A stretch of DNA of 64,000 nt from Clostridia bacterium (GCA_017516745.1 JAFXBF010000012.1:124001-188000), one strand, 5' to 3'. Shown: positions 7,836 through 16,430, counted from the first letter of the stretch. The notes: generated by a model from the letters alone, not told the origin. A program made the numbers and translations.

Positions 7836-8981
7836 ATGAGCGAATTTCTGATGAATCTTGCCGCAGTTTTTGAGAATCTCACAAACCTGCAGCTCGGTCA
7901 GGTCGTGATGTGGATTATCGGCGGCTTGCTGATTTTTCTGGCAATCAAAAAGGAGATGGAGCCCACACTTCTGCTTCCTATGGGCTTCGGCGCAATTCTT
8001 GTCAACCTGCCCATTGCAGAGGGACCCATATCGGGTGTCAGAGCGGTTATCGACTTCTTGTTCCACATCGGTATCGACTCTCATGAGCTTATGCCGCTGA
8101 TTCTTTTCATCGGTATTGGTGCCATGATTGATTTCGAGCCTGTTTTAACTAACCCCAAGCTTATGATTTTCGGTGCGGCGGCACAGTTCGGTATCTTCTT
8201 CACTCTCTGTCTTGCTTCTCTCTTCGGCTTCGACCTCAAGGATGCCGCTTCAATTGCAATCATCGGTGCGGCAGACGGCCCTACATCTATTTTCGTTGCA
8301 AATATGCTTAAGTCCAACTATATTTCCGCCATTATGGTTGCGGCATATTCCTATATGGCGCTTGTTCCGCTGGTTCAGCCGCCCATTATCAAGCTCTGCA
8401 CCACCAAGAAGGAACGCCTTATCCGTATGAAGAATACAGGTAAGAAGGTTTCCAAGACAACAAAGATTCTCTTCCCGATTATCGTCACCGTTCTTGTCGG
8501 CCTTGTTGCTCCCGATGCAACAGCACTCATCGGTTTCCTTATGTTCGGTAACCTGCTTCGTGAGTGCGGCGTTGTCAATTCGCTTTCCGAAACCGCACAG
8601 AACGTTCTTGCAAACCTTATCACAATTTTCCTCGGCCTTACAATCGCTTCCAGAATGGTTGCTTCCGAATTCCTCCGCCTGGAAACCCTCCTTATTATGG
8701 GTCTGGGTCTTGTAGCGTTTATCGTTGATACCTTCGGCGGTATTATGATTGCAAAGCTCATCAACATCTTCAGCAAGAACAAGATTAACCCGATGATTGG
8801 TGCTGCAGGTATTTCCGCATTCCCGATGTCGGCACGTGTTGTTCACAAGATGGGTCTTGAAGAAGACAATCAGAACTTCCTTCTTATGCACTCCGTAGGC
8901 GTAAACGTTTCGGGTCAGGTTGCTTCCGTTATTGCGGGCGGTCTTATCCTTACGCTTGTCGGTAATGCACTCGGTAACTGA
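7836..8981 (+). CDS. oadB: Sodium ion-translocating decarboxylase, beta subunit (OadB/MmdB/GcdB family)
   Basis: 381 residues with a GGAAAGGA site. It is a polytopic membrane protein with about nine to eleven hydrophobic segments and the hallmark motifs of the family: GAADGPTSIFVA (the Asp used in Na+ translocation) and YMALVPLVQPPI. These subunits couple decarboxylation of a biotin-bound carboxyl group (oxaloacetate, methylmalonyl-CoA or glutaconyl-CoA) to Na+ export. The gamma-like subunit follows directly, but no carboxyltransferase alpha subunit or biotin carrier lies in the window, so the substrate cannot be told. The symbol stands for the family, not for proven oxaloacetate specificity. 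Confidence 0.9.
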   Translation: MSEFLMNLAAVFENLTNLQLGQVVMWIIGGLLIFLAIKKEMEPTLLLPMGFGAILVNLPIAEGPISGVRAVIDFLFHIGIDSHELMPLILFIGIGAMIDFEPVLTNPKLMIFGAAAQFGIFFTLCLASLFGFDLKDAASIAIIGAADGPTSIFVANMLKSNYISAIMVAAYSYMALVPLVQPPIIKLCTTKKERLIRMKNTGKKVSKTTKILFPIIVTVLVGLVAPDATALIGFLMFGNLLRECGVVNSLSETAQNVLANLITIFLGLTIASRMVASEFLRLETLLIMGLGLVAFIVDTFGGIMIAKLINIFSKNKINPMIGAAGISAFPMSARVVHKMGLEEDNQNFLLMHSVGVNVSGQVASVIAGGLILTLVGNALGN

Positions 8982-8998
8982 AAAGGAGGATAAAGTTA

Positions 8999-9313
8999 AT
9001 GGATACAATTATAATCAAAAAGCTCAGCGCCGATACGGCAGTTGCCGTTGAAGCTGCGGAAAACGAAACCTCTGCCGTTGCCGAGGAAAGCACGGCAGCA
9101 GAAGAAATGCAGTATGAATTCAAGGTAACTCCCGATAACTTTGTAGATTCTCTCCCCATTATGGGCACGGGTATGCTCGGTATATTTATCGTTATGGGCG
9201 TTATTATTGCCTGTGTAGCTATGCTTAATAAGTTTACTTCATCTGACAGAAAAGCAAAGAAGCTTGAAAAGAAGAAGGCGAAGGAAGCTGCAAAAAACAA
9301 TCAGGCTCAATAA
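8999..9313 (+). CDS. OadG-like gamma subunit of the Na+-pump decarboxylase
   Basis: 104 residues, starting 17 bp after oadB with an AAAAGGAGG site. An Ala/Glu-rich N-terminal segment leads to one transmembrane helix (about residues 57-80, GMLGIFIVMGVIIACVAML) and a highly charged Lys/Glu/Ala tail. This matches the small membrane anchor (OadG / PF04277-type) that tethers alpha to beta. The N-terminal extension is longer than in classical OadG, but size and position fit. Confidence 0.75.
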   Translation: MDTIIIKKLSADTAVAVEAAENETSAVAEESTAAEEMQYEFKVTPDNFVDSLPIMGTGMLGIFIVMGVIIACVAMLNKFTSSDRKAKKLEKKKAKEAAKNNQAQ

Positions 9314-9330
9314 TTTAAAACACAAAACAA

Positions 9331-9364
9331 ATGCGGTGATTATTCTGATGAATTTTCACCGTAT
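9331..9364 (+). terminator. Terminator after oadB-oadG
   Basis: Hairpin ATGCGGTGA / TCACCGTAT (9 bp with one G-T pair) followed by TTTTAAT, 17 bp after the gamma-subunit stop. Confidence 0.6.
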
Positions 9365-9382
9365 TTTAATATCTCACTTTAC

Positions 9383-9411
9383 TTGACATCTTTTCTTTTA
9401 AAGTATAAAAT
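9383..9411 (+). promoter_or_regulatory. Promoter of the MFS / radical-SAM gene pair
   Basis: Perfect -35 TTGACA (9383-9388), 17-bp spacer, -10 TAAAAT (9406-9411). It lies 38 bp before the ATG at 9450 and just after the preceding terminator. Confidence 0.7.
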
Positions 9412-9449
9412 TTTTGATTGTAAATATTATTTTAAGGCGATGAAATATT

Positions 9450-10658
9450 ATGAAAAAAGAGGGCTTGCTGCCACGCTTCAAGGATACCTTCCTTGAGGGC
9501 AAAAACTACAAATTCCTGTTGCTTTCAATTCTCGTAACGGGTCTGTCCTACGGTCTTTACAAGGGTCTGCTGGATAACTACCTTGCCGAAATTGTCGGTA
9601 TGGGCGAAATGGACAGGGGAGTGGCAGAATTCTTCCGTGAAATCCCGGGTGTAATGCTTATCCTAATCCTTGCGCTGTTCTATATGCTTTCTGCCGAAAC
9701 ACTCTATAAAGCAGGCGCAATAATTATGCTCGGCGGTATGGGTATGCTCGCAATTCTTCCGCCCGGTAAAGTGCTTGTAACGCTTTCAATCTGTATGTAT
9801 TCGCTTGGTGAACATATACAGATTGGTATGAAAAATACCCTTTCCCTCAAATACGCAAAGCCGGGTCACGGCGGTGCTGCACTCGGTGCACAGAATGCCT
9901 CAAGCCAGGTCGGTACTCTGATAGGCTATATGGTTGTTGTGGTTGTATTCTCAATGATTACCGCAAACCAGCCGTACAAGCTCTTTTTTGCAATTGCCGC
10001 TGTGCTTGCCGCAGTCAGTGCCGTGCTTTCGCTTCGCATTACGGGCAAGAGCGAAACGGATAAAAACAAGCGCCGTTTCTATTTCCACAAGAAGTACACA
10101 AAGTACTATATGCTCGAAATGTTTTACGGCGCACGCAAGCAGGTTTTCTTTACCTTCGGCCCCTATGTGCTCATTCTCTTTTACGGTGCCGATGCCGCAA
10201 CAATAAGCCTTCTCTTTGCTGTTTCGGCAATTACCTGCTTCTTTGCTTCGCCCATAGTCGGCAGAATTATCGACAGAATTGGCTATAAGGTCGTTATGAT
10301 TTCGGACACGATTATTCTTGTCGCCGTCTGCTTCTTCTACGGCTTTGCCCACCGCATTTTCCCGATGAATGTTGCATACATAATCTGCTGTGTTACATAT
10401 ATTTTAGATTCGGTTATTTCCCTTGCATCAATGGCTTCAAACGTCTATGTTCAGGATTTGTCGGACGACCCCAACGAAATCAAGGCCACAATTTCAACGG
10501 GTGTTTCAATCAACCACCTTATTACGATTTTTATCGCTCTTTTCGGCGGCTGGATATGGCAGACCCTCGGTATGGAGCTGTTGTTTATAATCTCCGCCGT
10601 ACTCGGCCTTTGCAACAGCGCTTATGCCGCAACAATTAAAACGAAAAGGAAAGAATAA
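9450..10658 (+). CDS. MFS transporter
   Basis: 402 residues with about twelve hydrophobic segments and a basic cytoplasmic loop in the middle (GKSETDKNKRR), as expected of a major facilitator. The substrate is not evident. It is followed after 4 bp by a radical-SAM sulfatase-maturase-like gene on the same transcript, which raises the possibility of uptake or export of a substrate tied to that enzyme. The ribosome site is weak (AAGGCG). Confidence 0.8.
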   Translation: MKKEGLLPRFKDTFLEGKNYKFLLLSILVTGLSYGLYKGLLDNYLAEIVGMGEMDRGVAEFFREIPGVMLILILALFYMLSAETLYKAGAIIMLGGMGMLAILPPGKVLVTLSICMYSLGEHIQIGMKNTLSLKYAKPGHGGAALGAQNASSQVGTLIGYMVVVVVFSMITANQPYKLFFAIAAVLAAVSAVLSLRITGKSETDKNKRRFYFHKKYTKYYMLEMFYGARKQVFFTFGPYVLILFYGADAATISLLFAVSAITCFFASPIVGRIIDRIGYKVVMISDTIILVAVCFFYGFAHRIFPMNVAYIICCVTYILDSVISLASMASNVYVQDLSDDPNEIKATISTGVSINHLITIFIALFGGWIWQTLGMELLFIISAVLGLCNSAYAATIKTKRKE

Positions 10659-10662
10659 ATCC

Positions 10663-11787
10663 ATGCCGCCAATCAGTATGTTGATAAAGCCTGCTTCCTC
10701 TGCGTGTAATATGCGGTGTAAATACTGCTTTTATGAGGATGAGGCGTCTTGCCGTGAGCAGGGCTTTCGTGGGCTTATGACCAAAGAAACCGCCGAAAAT
10801 ATAATAAAAACGGCAGTTGAGGCCGCCGAGGGCAGTGTCAGCTTTATGTTTCAGGGCGGTGAGCCTACCCTCGCAGGCTTGGAGTTTTATAAGAATTTTC
10901 TCGAAACGGAAAAGAAGTACAAAAAAGAGAATATTAAGTTTTACCACTCAATCCAGACCAACGGTTTTGCGCTTGATGAGGAATGGGTAGAATTCTTCAA
11001 AGAAAACAGCTTTTTTGTAGGTCTTTCTCTTGACGGCAATTCAGATTTGCACGACCTGAACCGCCTTTCAAAACAGGGCAGCGGTACACACAGCAAGGTG
11101 TTAAAAGCGGCAAAGCTGCTTGAAAAGTATGGGGTCGAATTCAATATATTAAGCGTAGTTACGGCAAAAGCCGCACGTACGGTTGAAAAGAATTACAATT
11201 TCTTTAAAAAACAAGGCTTTGACAGCCTGCAATTCATAGACTGCCTCGATTCTTTTGACGGCAATACTGCTTTCAGTGCAGACAATAACGAATACTTCAC
11301 CTTTCTTGACAGACTTTTTGCCCTTTGGCTTAATGACCTTAAAGCCGGCCGATATGTACATATAAGGCAGTTTGACAACTGGTTTAACATTCTTTTAGGT
11401 GGTGCACCCGAGGCGTGTAATATGTGTGGGCATTGTACCGTTCAGTTTGTCGTCGAGGCGGACGGCAGCGTTTACCCCTGCGATTTCTATGCGCTGGATG
11501 AATACAAAATAGGTACTGTCGGCAAAAACACACTCAAAGAAATGTTTGAGTGTGAAACGGCACAGCAATTTTTAAGGGCAAGTATGTCCGTGCCGGATGA
11601 CTGTAAAAACTGCCGCTGGTTTGCTGTGTGCCGTAACGGCTGCCGCCGTGAAAGAGAGCTTTTGCCTGACTTAAGCTATGTAAAATACCGCCGCTGCGAA
11701 GCAGTAAAAGCCTTTTTTGACAAAAATGAGCAGGAAATTGCGAAATCTCTTCGGTTAATTGGGTTTTATCAAAGTAAAGCAAAATAA
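10663..11787 (+). CDS. Radical SAM/SPASM protein, anaerobic sulfatase-maturating enzyme family
   Basis: 374 residues. The start at ATG 10663 was chosen because it follows AAAAGGAAAG and gives the usual short N-terminus (MPPISMLIKPASSACN); an in-frame ATG at 10624 lies inside the MFS gene. The radical-SAM cluster motif is CNMRCKYC (CxxxCxxC). A C-terminal SPASM region holds the auxiliary-cluster cysteines (CNMCGHC, YPCDFY, CKNCRWFAVCRNGCRR). The family oxidises an active-site Cys or Ser of sulfatases to formylglycine under anaerobic conditions. No sulfatase is encoded in the window, so the partner must be elsewhere or the enzyme may modify another protein. Confidence 0.85.
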   Translation: MPPISMLIKPASSACNMRCKYCFYEDEASCREQGFRGLMTKETAENIIKTAVEAAEGSVSFMFQGGEPTLAGLEFYKNFLETEKKYKKENIKFYHSIQTNGFALDEEWVEFFKENSFFVGLSLDGNSDLHDLNRLSKQGSGTHSKVLKAAKLLEKYGVEFNILSVVTAKAARTVEKNYNFFKKQGFDSLQFIDCLDSFDGNTAFSADNNEYFTFLDRLFALWLNDLKAGRYVHIRQFDNWFNILLGGAPEACNMCGHCTVQFVVEADGSVYPCDFYALDEYKIGTVGKNTLKEMFECETAQQFLRASMSVPDDCKNCRWFAVCRNGCRRERELLPDLSYVKYRRCEAVKAFFDKNEQEIAKSLRLIGFYQSKAK

Positions 11788-11846
11788 CTTTACAAAATCA
11801 TATAAATCTACAAAATTGCAACAATAACGCATAAACTATAAAAATC

Positions 11847-11860
11847 GTTGATATATCAAC
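11847..11860. promoter_or_regulatory. Perfect 14-bp palindrome, candidate operator upstream of the chromate transporter genes
   Basis: GTTGATATATCAAC is a perfect dyad, followed at once by a CAAC-TT-GTTG inverted repeat (11860-11869). It lies about 50 bp upstream of the -35 at 11912. A dimeric regulator could bind here; no regulator gene is adjacent. Confidence 0.35.
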
Positions 11861-11911
11861 AACTTGTTGAAGAGTAACAAGTGAAATATCAAACAAGTAA
11901 AGTGCAATGGC

Positions 11912-11940
11912 TTTACATAATTAATGAATTTGTTTATAAT
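11912..11940 (+). promoter_or_regulatory. Promoter of the chromate transporter pair
   Basis: TTTACA (11912-11917), 17-bp spacer, TATAAT (11935-11940). The leader of about 70 bases contains a short tandem repeat (TTTGCGC twice plus TTTGC units, about 11964-11990) before the AAAAAGGAGG ribosome site. Confidence 0.7.
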
Positions 11941-12018
11941 ATTCAGAGCGTAGCGACCCTTAATTTTGCGCTTTGCGCTTTGCTTTTTGCACTCAAAAAA
12001 TAAAAAGGAGGCGATATA

Positions 12019-12600
12019 ATGACCACCGCAAAACAGAATAAACTAAAAACCCTACTAAAGCTTTTCACCTCAACCCTCTATATCAGCGCTTTTACCTTCG
12101 GCGGCGGTTTTGTTATCGTAACCTTTATGAAAAAGAAATTCGTTGATGAGCTTCATTGGATTGATGAAAAGGAAATGCTTGATATCACTGCCCTTGCGCA
12201 GTCTGCACCGGGCGCAATAGCCGTAAACGCCGCAATTCTTGTCGGCTGGAATGTTGCAGGCTTACCCGGTATGATAGTTGCCGTGCTTGGCACAATTATT
12301 CCGCCTATGGTCATAATCGGCGTTATATCGCTTTTCTATACCGCCTTTGCCGCAAACAAATATGTTGCGCTTGTTTTAAAGGGTATGCAGGCCGGTGTTG
12401 CGGCGGTAATTCTGGATGTTGTCTGCGGTCTTGGTCTGAAAGTAATCAAAACAAAGCAATGGATTAATTATCTTGTTATGATTGCCGCCTTTGTTGCAAC
12501 CTTCTTTTTTGACCTCAATGTTATCTTTGTCATTGTTGCCGCCCTTGTTATCGGGGTTGTCAAGGCTCTTATTATTCACAAAAGGGGGCTTGGCAAATGA
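12019..12600 (+). CDS. Chromate transporter family protein, subunit 1 (short CHR type)
   Basis: 193 residues with a strong AAAAAGGAGG site. It is a hydrophobic protein with about six segments and the family hallmarks FGGGFVIV near the N-terminus and AQSAPGAIAVNAA. Short CHR proteins work as a pair of homologous halves, equivalent to the two halves of long ChrA. Its stop overlaps the ATG of the second half (ATGA). Substrates in anaerobes may be other oxyanions rather than chromate; the family name does not prove specificity. Confidence 0.85.
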   Translation: MTTAKQNKLKTLLKLFTSTLYISAFTFGGGFVIVTFMKKKFVDELHWIDEKEMLDITALAQSAPGAIAVNAAILVGWNVAGLPGMIVAVLGTIIPPMVIIGVISLFYTAFAANKYVALVLKGMQAGVAAVILDVVCGLGLKVIKTKQWINYLVMIAAFVATFFFDLNVIFVIVAALVIGVVKALIIHKRGLGK

Positions 12601-13157
12601 TATATCTTCAGTTGTTTCTGAGCTTCCTGCAAATCGGCCTTTTCAGCATCGGCGGCGGATATGCCGCAATGCCGCTCATTCAGGCGCAGGTTGTCGAGAA
12701 GAACAGTTGGATTACAATGGATCAGTTTACCGACCTTGTAACAATAGCCGAAATGACACCGGGCCCCATAGCGGTCAACGCCTCCACCTTTGTCGGCTCA
12801 AGTGTCGGCGGTGTGTTGGGCGCTTTTGCGGCAACCTTCGGCTGTATCACGCCGTCAATAGTAATTGTTTCCCTGCTTGCCTTTGCCTATAAAAGATTTA
12901 AGGGTGCATCGGTTATGGAAAGCGTGCTTGCAACACTGCGTCCTGCTGTCGTTGCACTGATTGCAGGCGCAGGTATTTCAATTCTGCTCAATGTTGTTTT
13001 CGGCGGTCAGACGGTTAATTTCGATGCGGTCAATTTCATAGGTCTTGCGTTGTTTGCTGTTGCGTTTATACTTATACGGAAATTCAAGGTAAACGCAATA
13101 CTCGTAATGTGTCTTTGCGGTGCGGCAAACCTTATAATAAATTTAATAATCTCTTAA
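12597..13157 (+). CDS. Chromate transporter family protein, subunit 2 (short CHR type)
   Basis: 186 residues, starting inside the stop of subunit 1. It carries the parallel motifs SIGGGYAAMPL and AEMTPGPIAVNAST seen in the first half, and about six hydrophobic segments. The shared FGGG/IGGG and PG-IAVNA motifs show the two proteins are homologous halves that likely form a heterodimer in the membrane. Confidence 0.85.
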   Translation: MIYLQLFLSFLQIGLFSIGGGYAAMPLIQAQVVEKNSWITMDQFTDLVTIAEMTPGPIAVNASTFVGSSVGGVLGAFAATFGCITPSIVIVSLLAFAYKRFKGASVMESVLATLRPAVVALIAGAGISILLNVVFGGQTVNFDAVNFIGLALFAVAFILIRKFKVNAILVMCLCGAANLIINLIIS

Positions 13158-13161
13158 AAAA

Positions 13162-13195
13162 CAACTGCCTTATCTCACACGGGATAAGGCAGTTG
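13162..13195. terminator. Terminator between converging genes
   Basis: Perfect 13-bp stem CAACTGCCTTATC / GATAAGGCAGTTG with an 8-base loop, flanked by A-rich and AT-rich sequence. It lies between the chromate transporter stop (13157) and the stop of the minus-strand GH3 gene (13213), so it can serve both. Confidence 0.8.
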
Positions 13196-13212
13196 ATATA
13201 TAGGTTGTTCAA

Positions 13213-14919
13213 TTATTTGAGAGAGTCTCTTACGTGACCGAAGAAGAATTCGTAACGCTCGTCGTTGTCAATAACCTTGACGGGCTTGAGTTGGTTGAGG
13301 TTTGCGCCCTGCCTGCCCTTCATCTCTCTGTATTCGTTGTAGGTGCCGGGCTTGAGGAATTTAACCTCACAGTGTCCGAGAGCACCGTTTCTTATCTGCG
13401 GCATAACAAGTGCGTTCGTTTCGCACAGACGCTTTTCGAAAATCTCTGCATAGCGTGCACACTCGCTGTCGGGCACATCGTTTTTCGGCTCAATAAGCAG
13501 GCAGTAGTGACCGGGTGAGGTTGTACGGTCTGCAAAAAGGCTGTAGCCGTTGAAATCTTCACCGGTAGCCTCGCAAAGGTCGCTGATAAGCAAATCAAAG
13601 GCGTGCTGGTTGATTTTTTCGCCTGTGATATTTGCAATCTGGTTGAGCCTGTAGCGGAACTGAATTTTCGGCGACTGCTTGTGGAAGCCCGTGACCTTTA
13701 TAACGTCCTCAATGCGGTAGCGGTAGAAGCCGCTCATATTTGTAACAATAATCTCGTATTCCTGACCAACCTCAAGCTCGCTGATTGTAAGGGTCTTTGT
13801 GCCCTCGGGTGCATCAACGGGCAGGAACTCGTAAAAGCCGTTCTGCGGAAGCATTACGTATTCGTCGGAGTTGAGCTCTCTCGGTACGGCCATAACACCT
13901 TCGGAAGCCGCATAGCCAAGCTGATGCATCGGTATATCGGGGCCGATGTAACGGCGCAGCTTCTTCGTGAAAAGGGAAAGTGAGCCTGTGCTCATGCCGA
14001 ACATCCAACCGCATTTCGGCCATATTCTCGGAACGATGGGTTCAGCGTCAAAGCCCTTGGCAAATTCTCTGCGGAGTGCTTGAGCTCTCTTGGGGTTGGG
14101 CTTGAGCTTTTTCTCAAGTCTCTTGCGCACGTCTGGCGGACAGACGATACTCTCGTTTATGATGCCCTTTTCAATGTCGTCGCAAAGCATTTCCCAGTTG
14201 TTTTCAAGGTAGAAGAACATAGCCTCAAGCATGGTGATGAAAACCGTGCTCATATAGCTTACGTCCTCGCACTCAAGAGCCCAGCGCAGCTTCATATAGT
14301 GCATATCCATAGGCTCACGTGTCTTGGGGAACATAACCTCCTTGGGCGAGGTTACAAAGAAGGGTGTCATGTGCTTTAAGAAAAGCATCGGATGTGCGGC
14401 AAGGCCTGCGGCGGTCTGACCGCTTGGTGTCTTGTGGTCAAGCACCTCGATTGTGAGAAGACCCTTCTGTGGTGGCATTTTCTTGCCCTGCTTTTTAAAG
14501 TAATTGTATGCACAGCCTACGGGTGCGCTGAATGTGTAGCACTGGCATACCCATGCTCCCCAGTCGCTCATAGGTACGAGCTTGGATTTGCCCGTACTTC
14601 CCGAGGATTCGTTGTATTTTCCCACATGCTTTCTGGTGATAAGATTTTTTTCACCCTTTTCAGCCATACGGTCGATGTATTCAATATAATCGGGATAGCT
14701 TGAATAGGGAACTATCCTGCGGTAATCGTCAACAGTTTTTACATCCTTGAAATTATGGAGCTTGCCGTAAACCGTGTTTTTGTTCTGCTTCATCAACTTG
14801 CGCAGGTTTCTTTCCTGCTGCTTAACGGCACGGGAAGCGTAGAAATCCAGCTTCAGCAGCTCAGCTCTGCCGAGCCCTGCTGCGAATTCAAGCATAATTC
14901 TGCCCAAAGGACCGTTCAT
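13213..14919 (-). CDS. GH3-family adenylate-forming enzyme (acyl-acid amido synthetase-like)
   Basis: 568 residues. The start at 14919 (MNGPLGRI) was chosen because CAGGAGG lies just upstream on the minus strand; an ATG at 14982 overlaps the likely promoter. Three nucleotide-binding motifs of the GH3 / auxin-responsive-promoter family are visible: SSGSTGKSKLVPMS (P-loop-like), a YAASEG motif, and YRIEDVIKVTGF. Plant GH3 enzymes adenylate jasmonate or auxin and join an amino acid; bacterial members are known but their substrates are mostly undefined. It is transcribed alone between a terminator and its own promoter. Confidence 0.8.
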   Translation of the reverse strand: MNGPLGRIMLEFAAGLGRAELLKLDFYASRAVKQQERNLRKLMKQNKNTVYGKLHNFKDVKTVDDYRRIVPYSSYPDYIEYIDRMAEKGEKNLITRKHVGKYNESSGSTGKSKLVPMSDWGAWVCQCYTFSAPVGCAYNYFKKQGKKMPPQKGLLTIEVLDHKTPSGQTAAGLAAHPMLFLKHMTPFFVTSPKEVMFPKTREPMDMHYMKLRWALECEDVSYMSTVFITMLEAMFFYLENNWEMLCDDIEKGIINESIVCPPDVRKRLEKKLKPNPKRAQALRREFAKGFDAEPIVPRIWPKCGWMFGMSTGSLSLFTKKLRRYIGPDIPMHQLGYAASEGVMAVPRELNSDEYVMLPQNGFYEFLPVDAPEGTKTLTISELEVGQEYEIIVTNMSGFYRYRIEDVIKVTGFHKQSPKIQFRYRLNQIANITGEKINQHAFDLLISDLCEATGEDFNGYSLFADRTTSPGHYCLLIEPKNDVPDSECARYAEIFEKRLCETNALVMPQIRNGALGHCEVKFLKPGTYNEYREMKGRQGANLNQLKPVKVIDNDERYEFFFGHVRDSLK

Positions 14920-14958
14920 CTTTATTGCCTCCTGATTAAATGCATTAAAACCACGAAA

Positions 14959-14987
14959 ATGATAACACAATAGCCGTTTCAATGCAA
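14959..14987 (-). promoter_or_regulatory. Probable promoter of the GH3-family gene
   Basis: On the minus strand: TTGCAT (14987-14982), 17-bp spacer, TATCAT (14964-14959), 40 bp before the chosen ATG. The spacing is right but the -35 is poor. Confidence 0.4.
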
Positions 14988-15011
14988 TAATTTGTTAACA
15001 GAAAATGAACA

Positions 15012-15037
15012 AAAGCGGCGGTTTTAACCGCCGCTTT
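15012..15037 (-). terminator. Terminator of the minus-strand MFS gene
   Basis: Perfect 12-bp stem AAAGCGGCGGTT / AACCGCCGCTTT with a 2-base central gap, 10 bp beyond the stop at 15047. On the minus strand it ends in a short T-run (CTTTTGTTC). Confidence 0.75.
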
Positions 15038-15046
15038 ACGTTAATG

Positions 15047-16249
15047 TTACTTTTCGGTGCGGAATGCCTTCCATTTCTTAACACAAACAAGGCAAAGCAG
15101 AGCACCCACAGCCGCAATACCTGCCCAGAAGCAGACCGTAAAATTCCAGCCGAGCCTGTCCGAAATAACGGCAAAGGCGTAGGTAGAAACAGCCGAGCCG
15201 ATGTAGGTAGCACTGTTTAGTATGCCCGAGGCCGTAGAAACCTTGCCGAAACGGGAGAAGTGGTAGGGGACATTACCTATAAGCATAAGGTTTACGCCGT
15301 GCATACAGCTTGTGATAATTGCCATTGTAACAATATCGAGTGCCGCCGCCTTCGAGAAAAAGGCAATGAGTATCAGGTTGCAGGCAAGTGCAGTGACAAA
15401 GAAAACAAAGGCGCTTTTAAGCTCGTTTGCAATTTTTTCGCCGATTTTTGTAACAACCGTAAGACTCAGAATGCTGAATATCGGCAGTATAGCCGTTGAA
15501 AGGATTGAAACCTCGGGGCCGAGGTCAAACACTTCGGATATATATGTGGGCATCCACGTTGTAATGCCGTCACGCAGGAAGCCCTGCAGAATAATTGCGA
15601 TAAGTATCGGTATTATGCCAACGGAAATGAGCGTTTTTACGGGTAGCTTGCCCTTTTCTTCACTTGTCTTTGAAGCGGAAGAAGTGCCGGTGTATTCAAG
15701 CGGCTTTGTAGCCGTAAGCCATATAAGCGCAAACACAAGACCAACCGTGCCGCATACAGCGAAAACAGCCTTCCAATGCGAAACCGTAATGATGAGCGGA
15801 GTAACCGTGTAAACGGCTATTGTTGCGGCGTATGAAGCCTGGGTTACCTTTGCAATAACCCTCGTGTAGTGCTTGCCCTTGAAGTATTCGGAAACAAGGC
15901 GTACAAGCGGAGGCCACATAAGCGCCTGAAAAAAGCCGTTGAGGCACCACAGGGCATTCATATAATAGATATTCGGCAGAAATACCATTGAAAGGTTGAC
16001 GGCAGAGGTGCCGAAAAGGCCGAAAAGTATAACGTTATGCGGCTTAAATCTGTCGCCGACAACACCGCTGATAATCTGACCGAAGCCGTAGGTTGCAAAG
16101 CTGCCCGTAACGGCAATGCTTGCAAGCTGCTTGGTTATTCCAAGGTCTGCTATAATTTCCGCAAGCGTTGCGGCGTAGTTTATTCTCGTTATGTAGCTTA
16201 CGAAATATACCGCACAGCATAGCAACGCAAGCTTTTTAGTGTTCTTCAT
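15047..16249 (-). CDS. MFS transporter, organophosphate:phosphate antiporter-like
   Basis: 400 residues with about twelve hydrophobic segments. The N-terminal pattern (SYITRINYAATL, then FATYGFGQIISGVVGDRF) and the loop WPPLVRLVSEYFKG resemble the GlpT/UhpT-like (OPA) branch of major facilitators, which exchange sugar phosphates or glycerol-3-phosphate for phosphate. Specificity is not proven. It is transcribed from its own promoter and ends in a strong hairpin. The start lies after GGGGCGATGA. Confidence 0.75.
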   Translation of the reverse strand: MKNTKKLALLCCAVYFVSYITRINYAATLAEIIADLGITKQLASIAVTGSFATYGFGQIISGVVGDRFKPHNVILFGLFGTSAVNLSMVFLPNIYYMNALWCLNGFFQALMWPPLVRLVSEYFKGKHYTRVIAKVTQASYAATIAVYTVTPLIITVSHWKAVFAVCGTVGLVFALIWLTATKPLEYTGTSSASKTSEEKGKLPVKTLISVGIIPILIAIILQGFLRDGITTWMPTYISEVFDLGPEVSILSTAILPIFSILSLTVVTKIGEKIANELKSAFVFFVTALACNLILIAFFSKAAALDIVTMAIITSCMHGVNLMLIGNVPYHFSRFGKVSTASGILNSATYIGSAVSTYAFAVISDRLGWNFTVCFWAGIAAVGALLCLVCVKKWKAFRTEK

Positions 16250-16281
16250 TTCATCGCCCCGTAAGTTTGATACAGTTTGAT

Positions 16282-16310
16282 ATTATAGTCTTTTTAAACC
16301 CGTTTTTCAA
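16282..16310 (-). promoter_or_regulatory. Promoter of the minus-strand MFS gene
   Basis: On the minus strand: TTGAAA (16310-16305), 17-bp spacer, TATAAT (16287-16282), 33 bp before the ATG at 16249. Confidence 0.7.
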
Positions 16311-16430
16311 CAAAAATATAACATTTTATAACATAATACTTTCGTGCTTTTTGCGAAGCGAAACTTTGGTATGAAATAACTTTTAAATCTGCAAGGTAAA
16401 TAATGAGTTTATTAAATGAATAAACATAAC

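Noticed and set aside
8250..9008. Long minus-strand open frame (252 codons) opposite the decarboxylase beta subunit
   Set aside because: It is the mirror of a strongly conserved gene, is rich in Cys, Asn and Lys without domain pattern, and lacks a suitable ribosome site.
9450..13157. Whole region considered as a sulfated-glycan use locus
   Set aside because: There is only the MFS/maturase pair; no sulfatase or glycoside hydrolase is present and a separate promoter drives the chromate-type pair.
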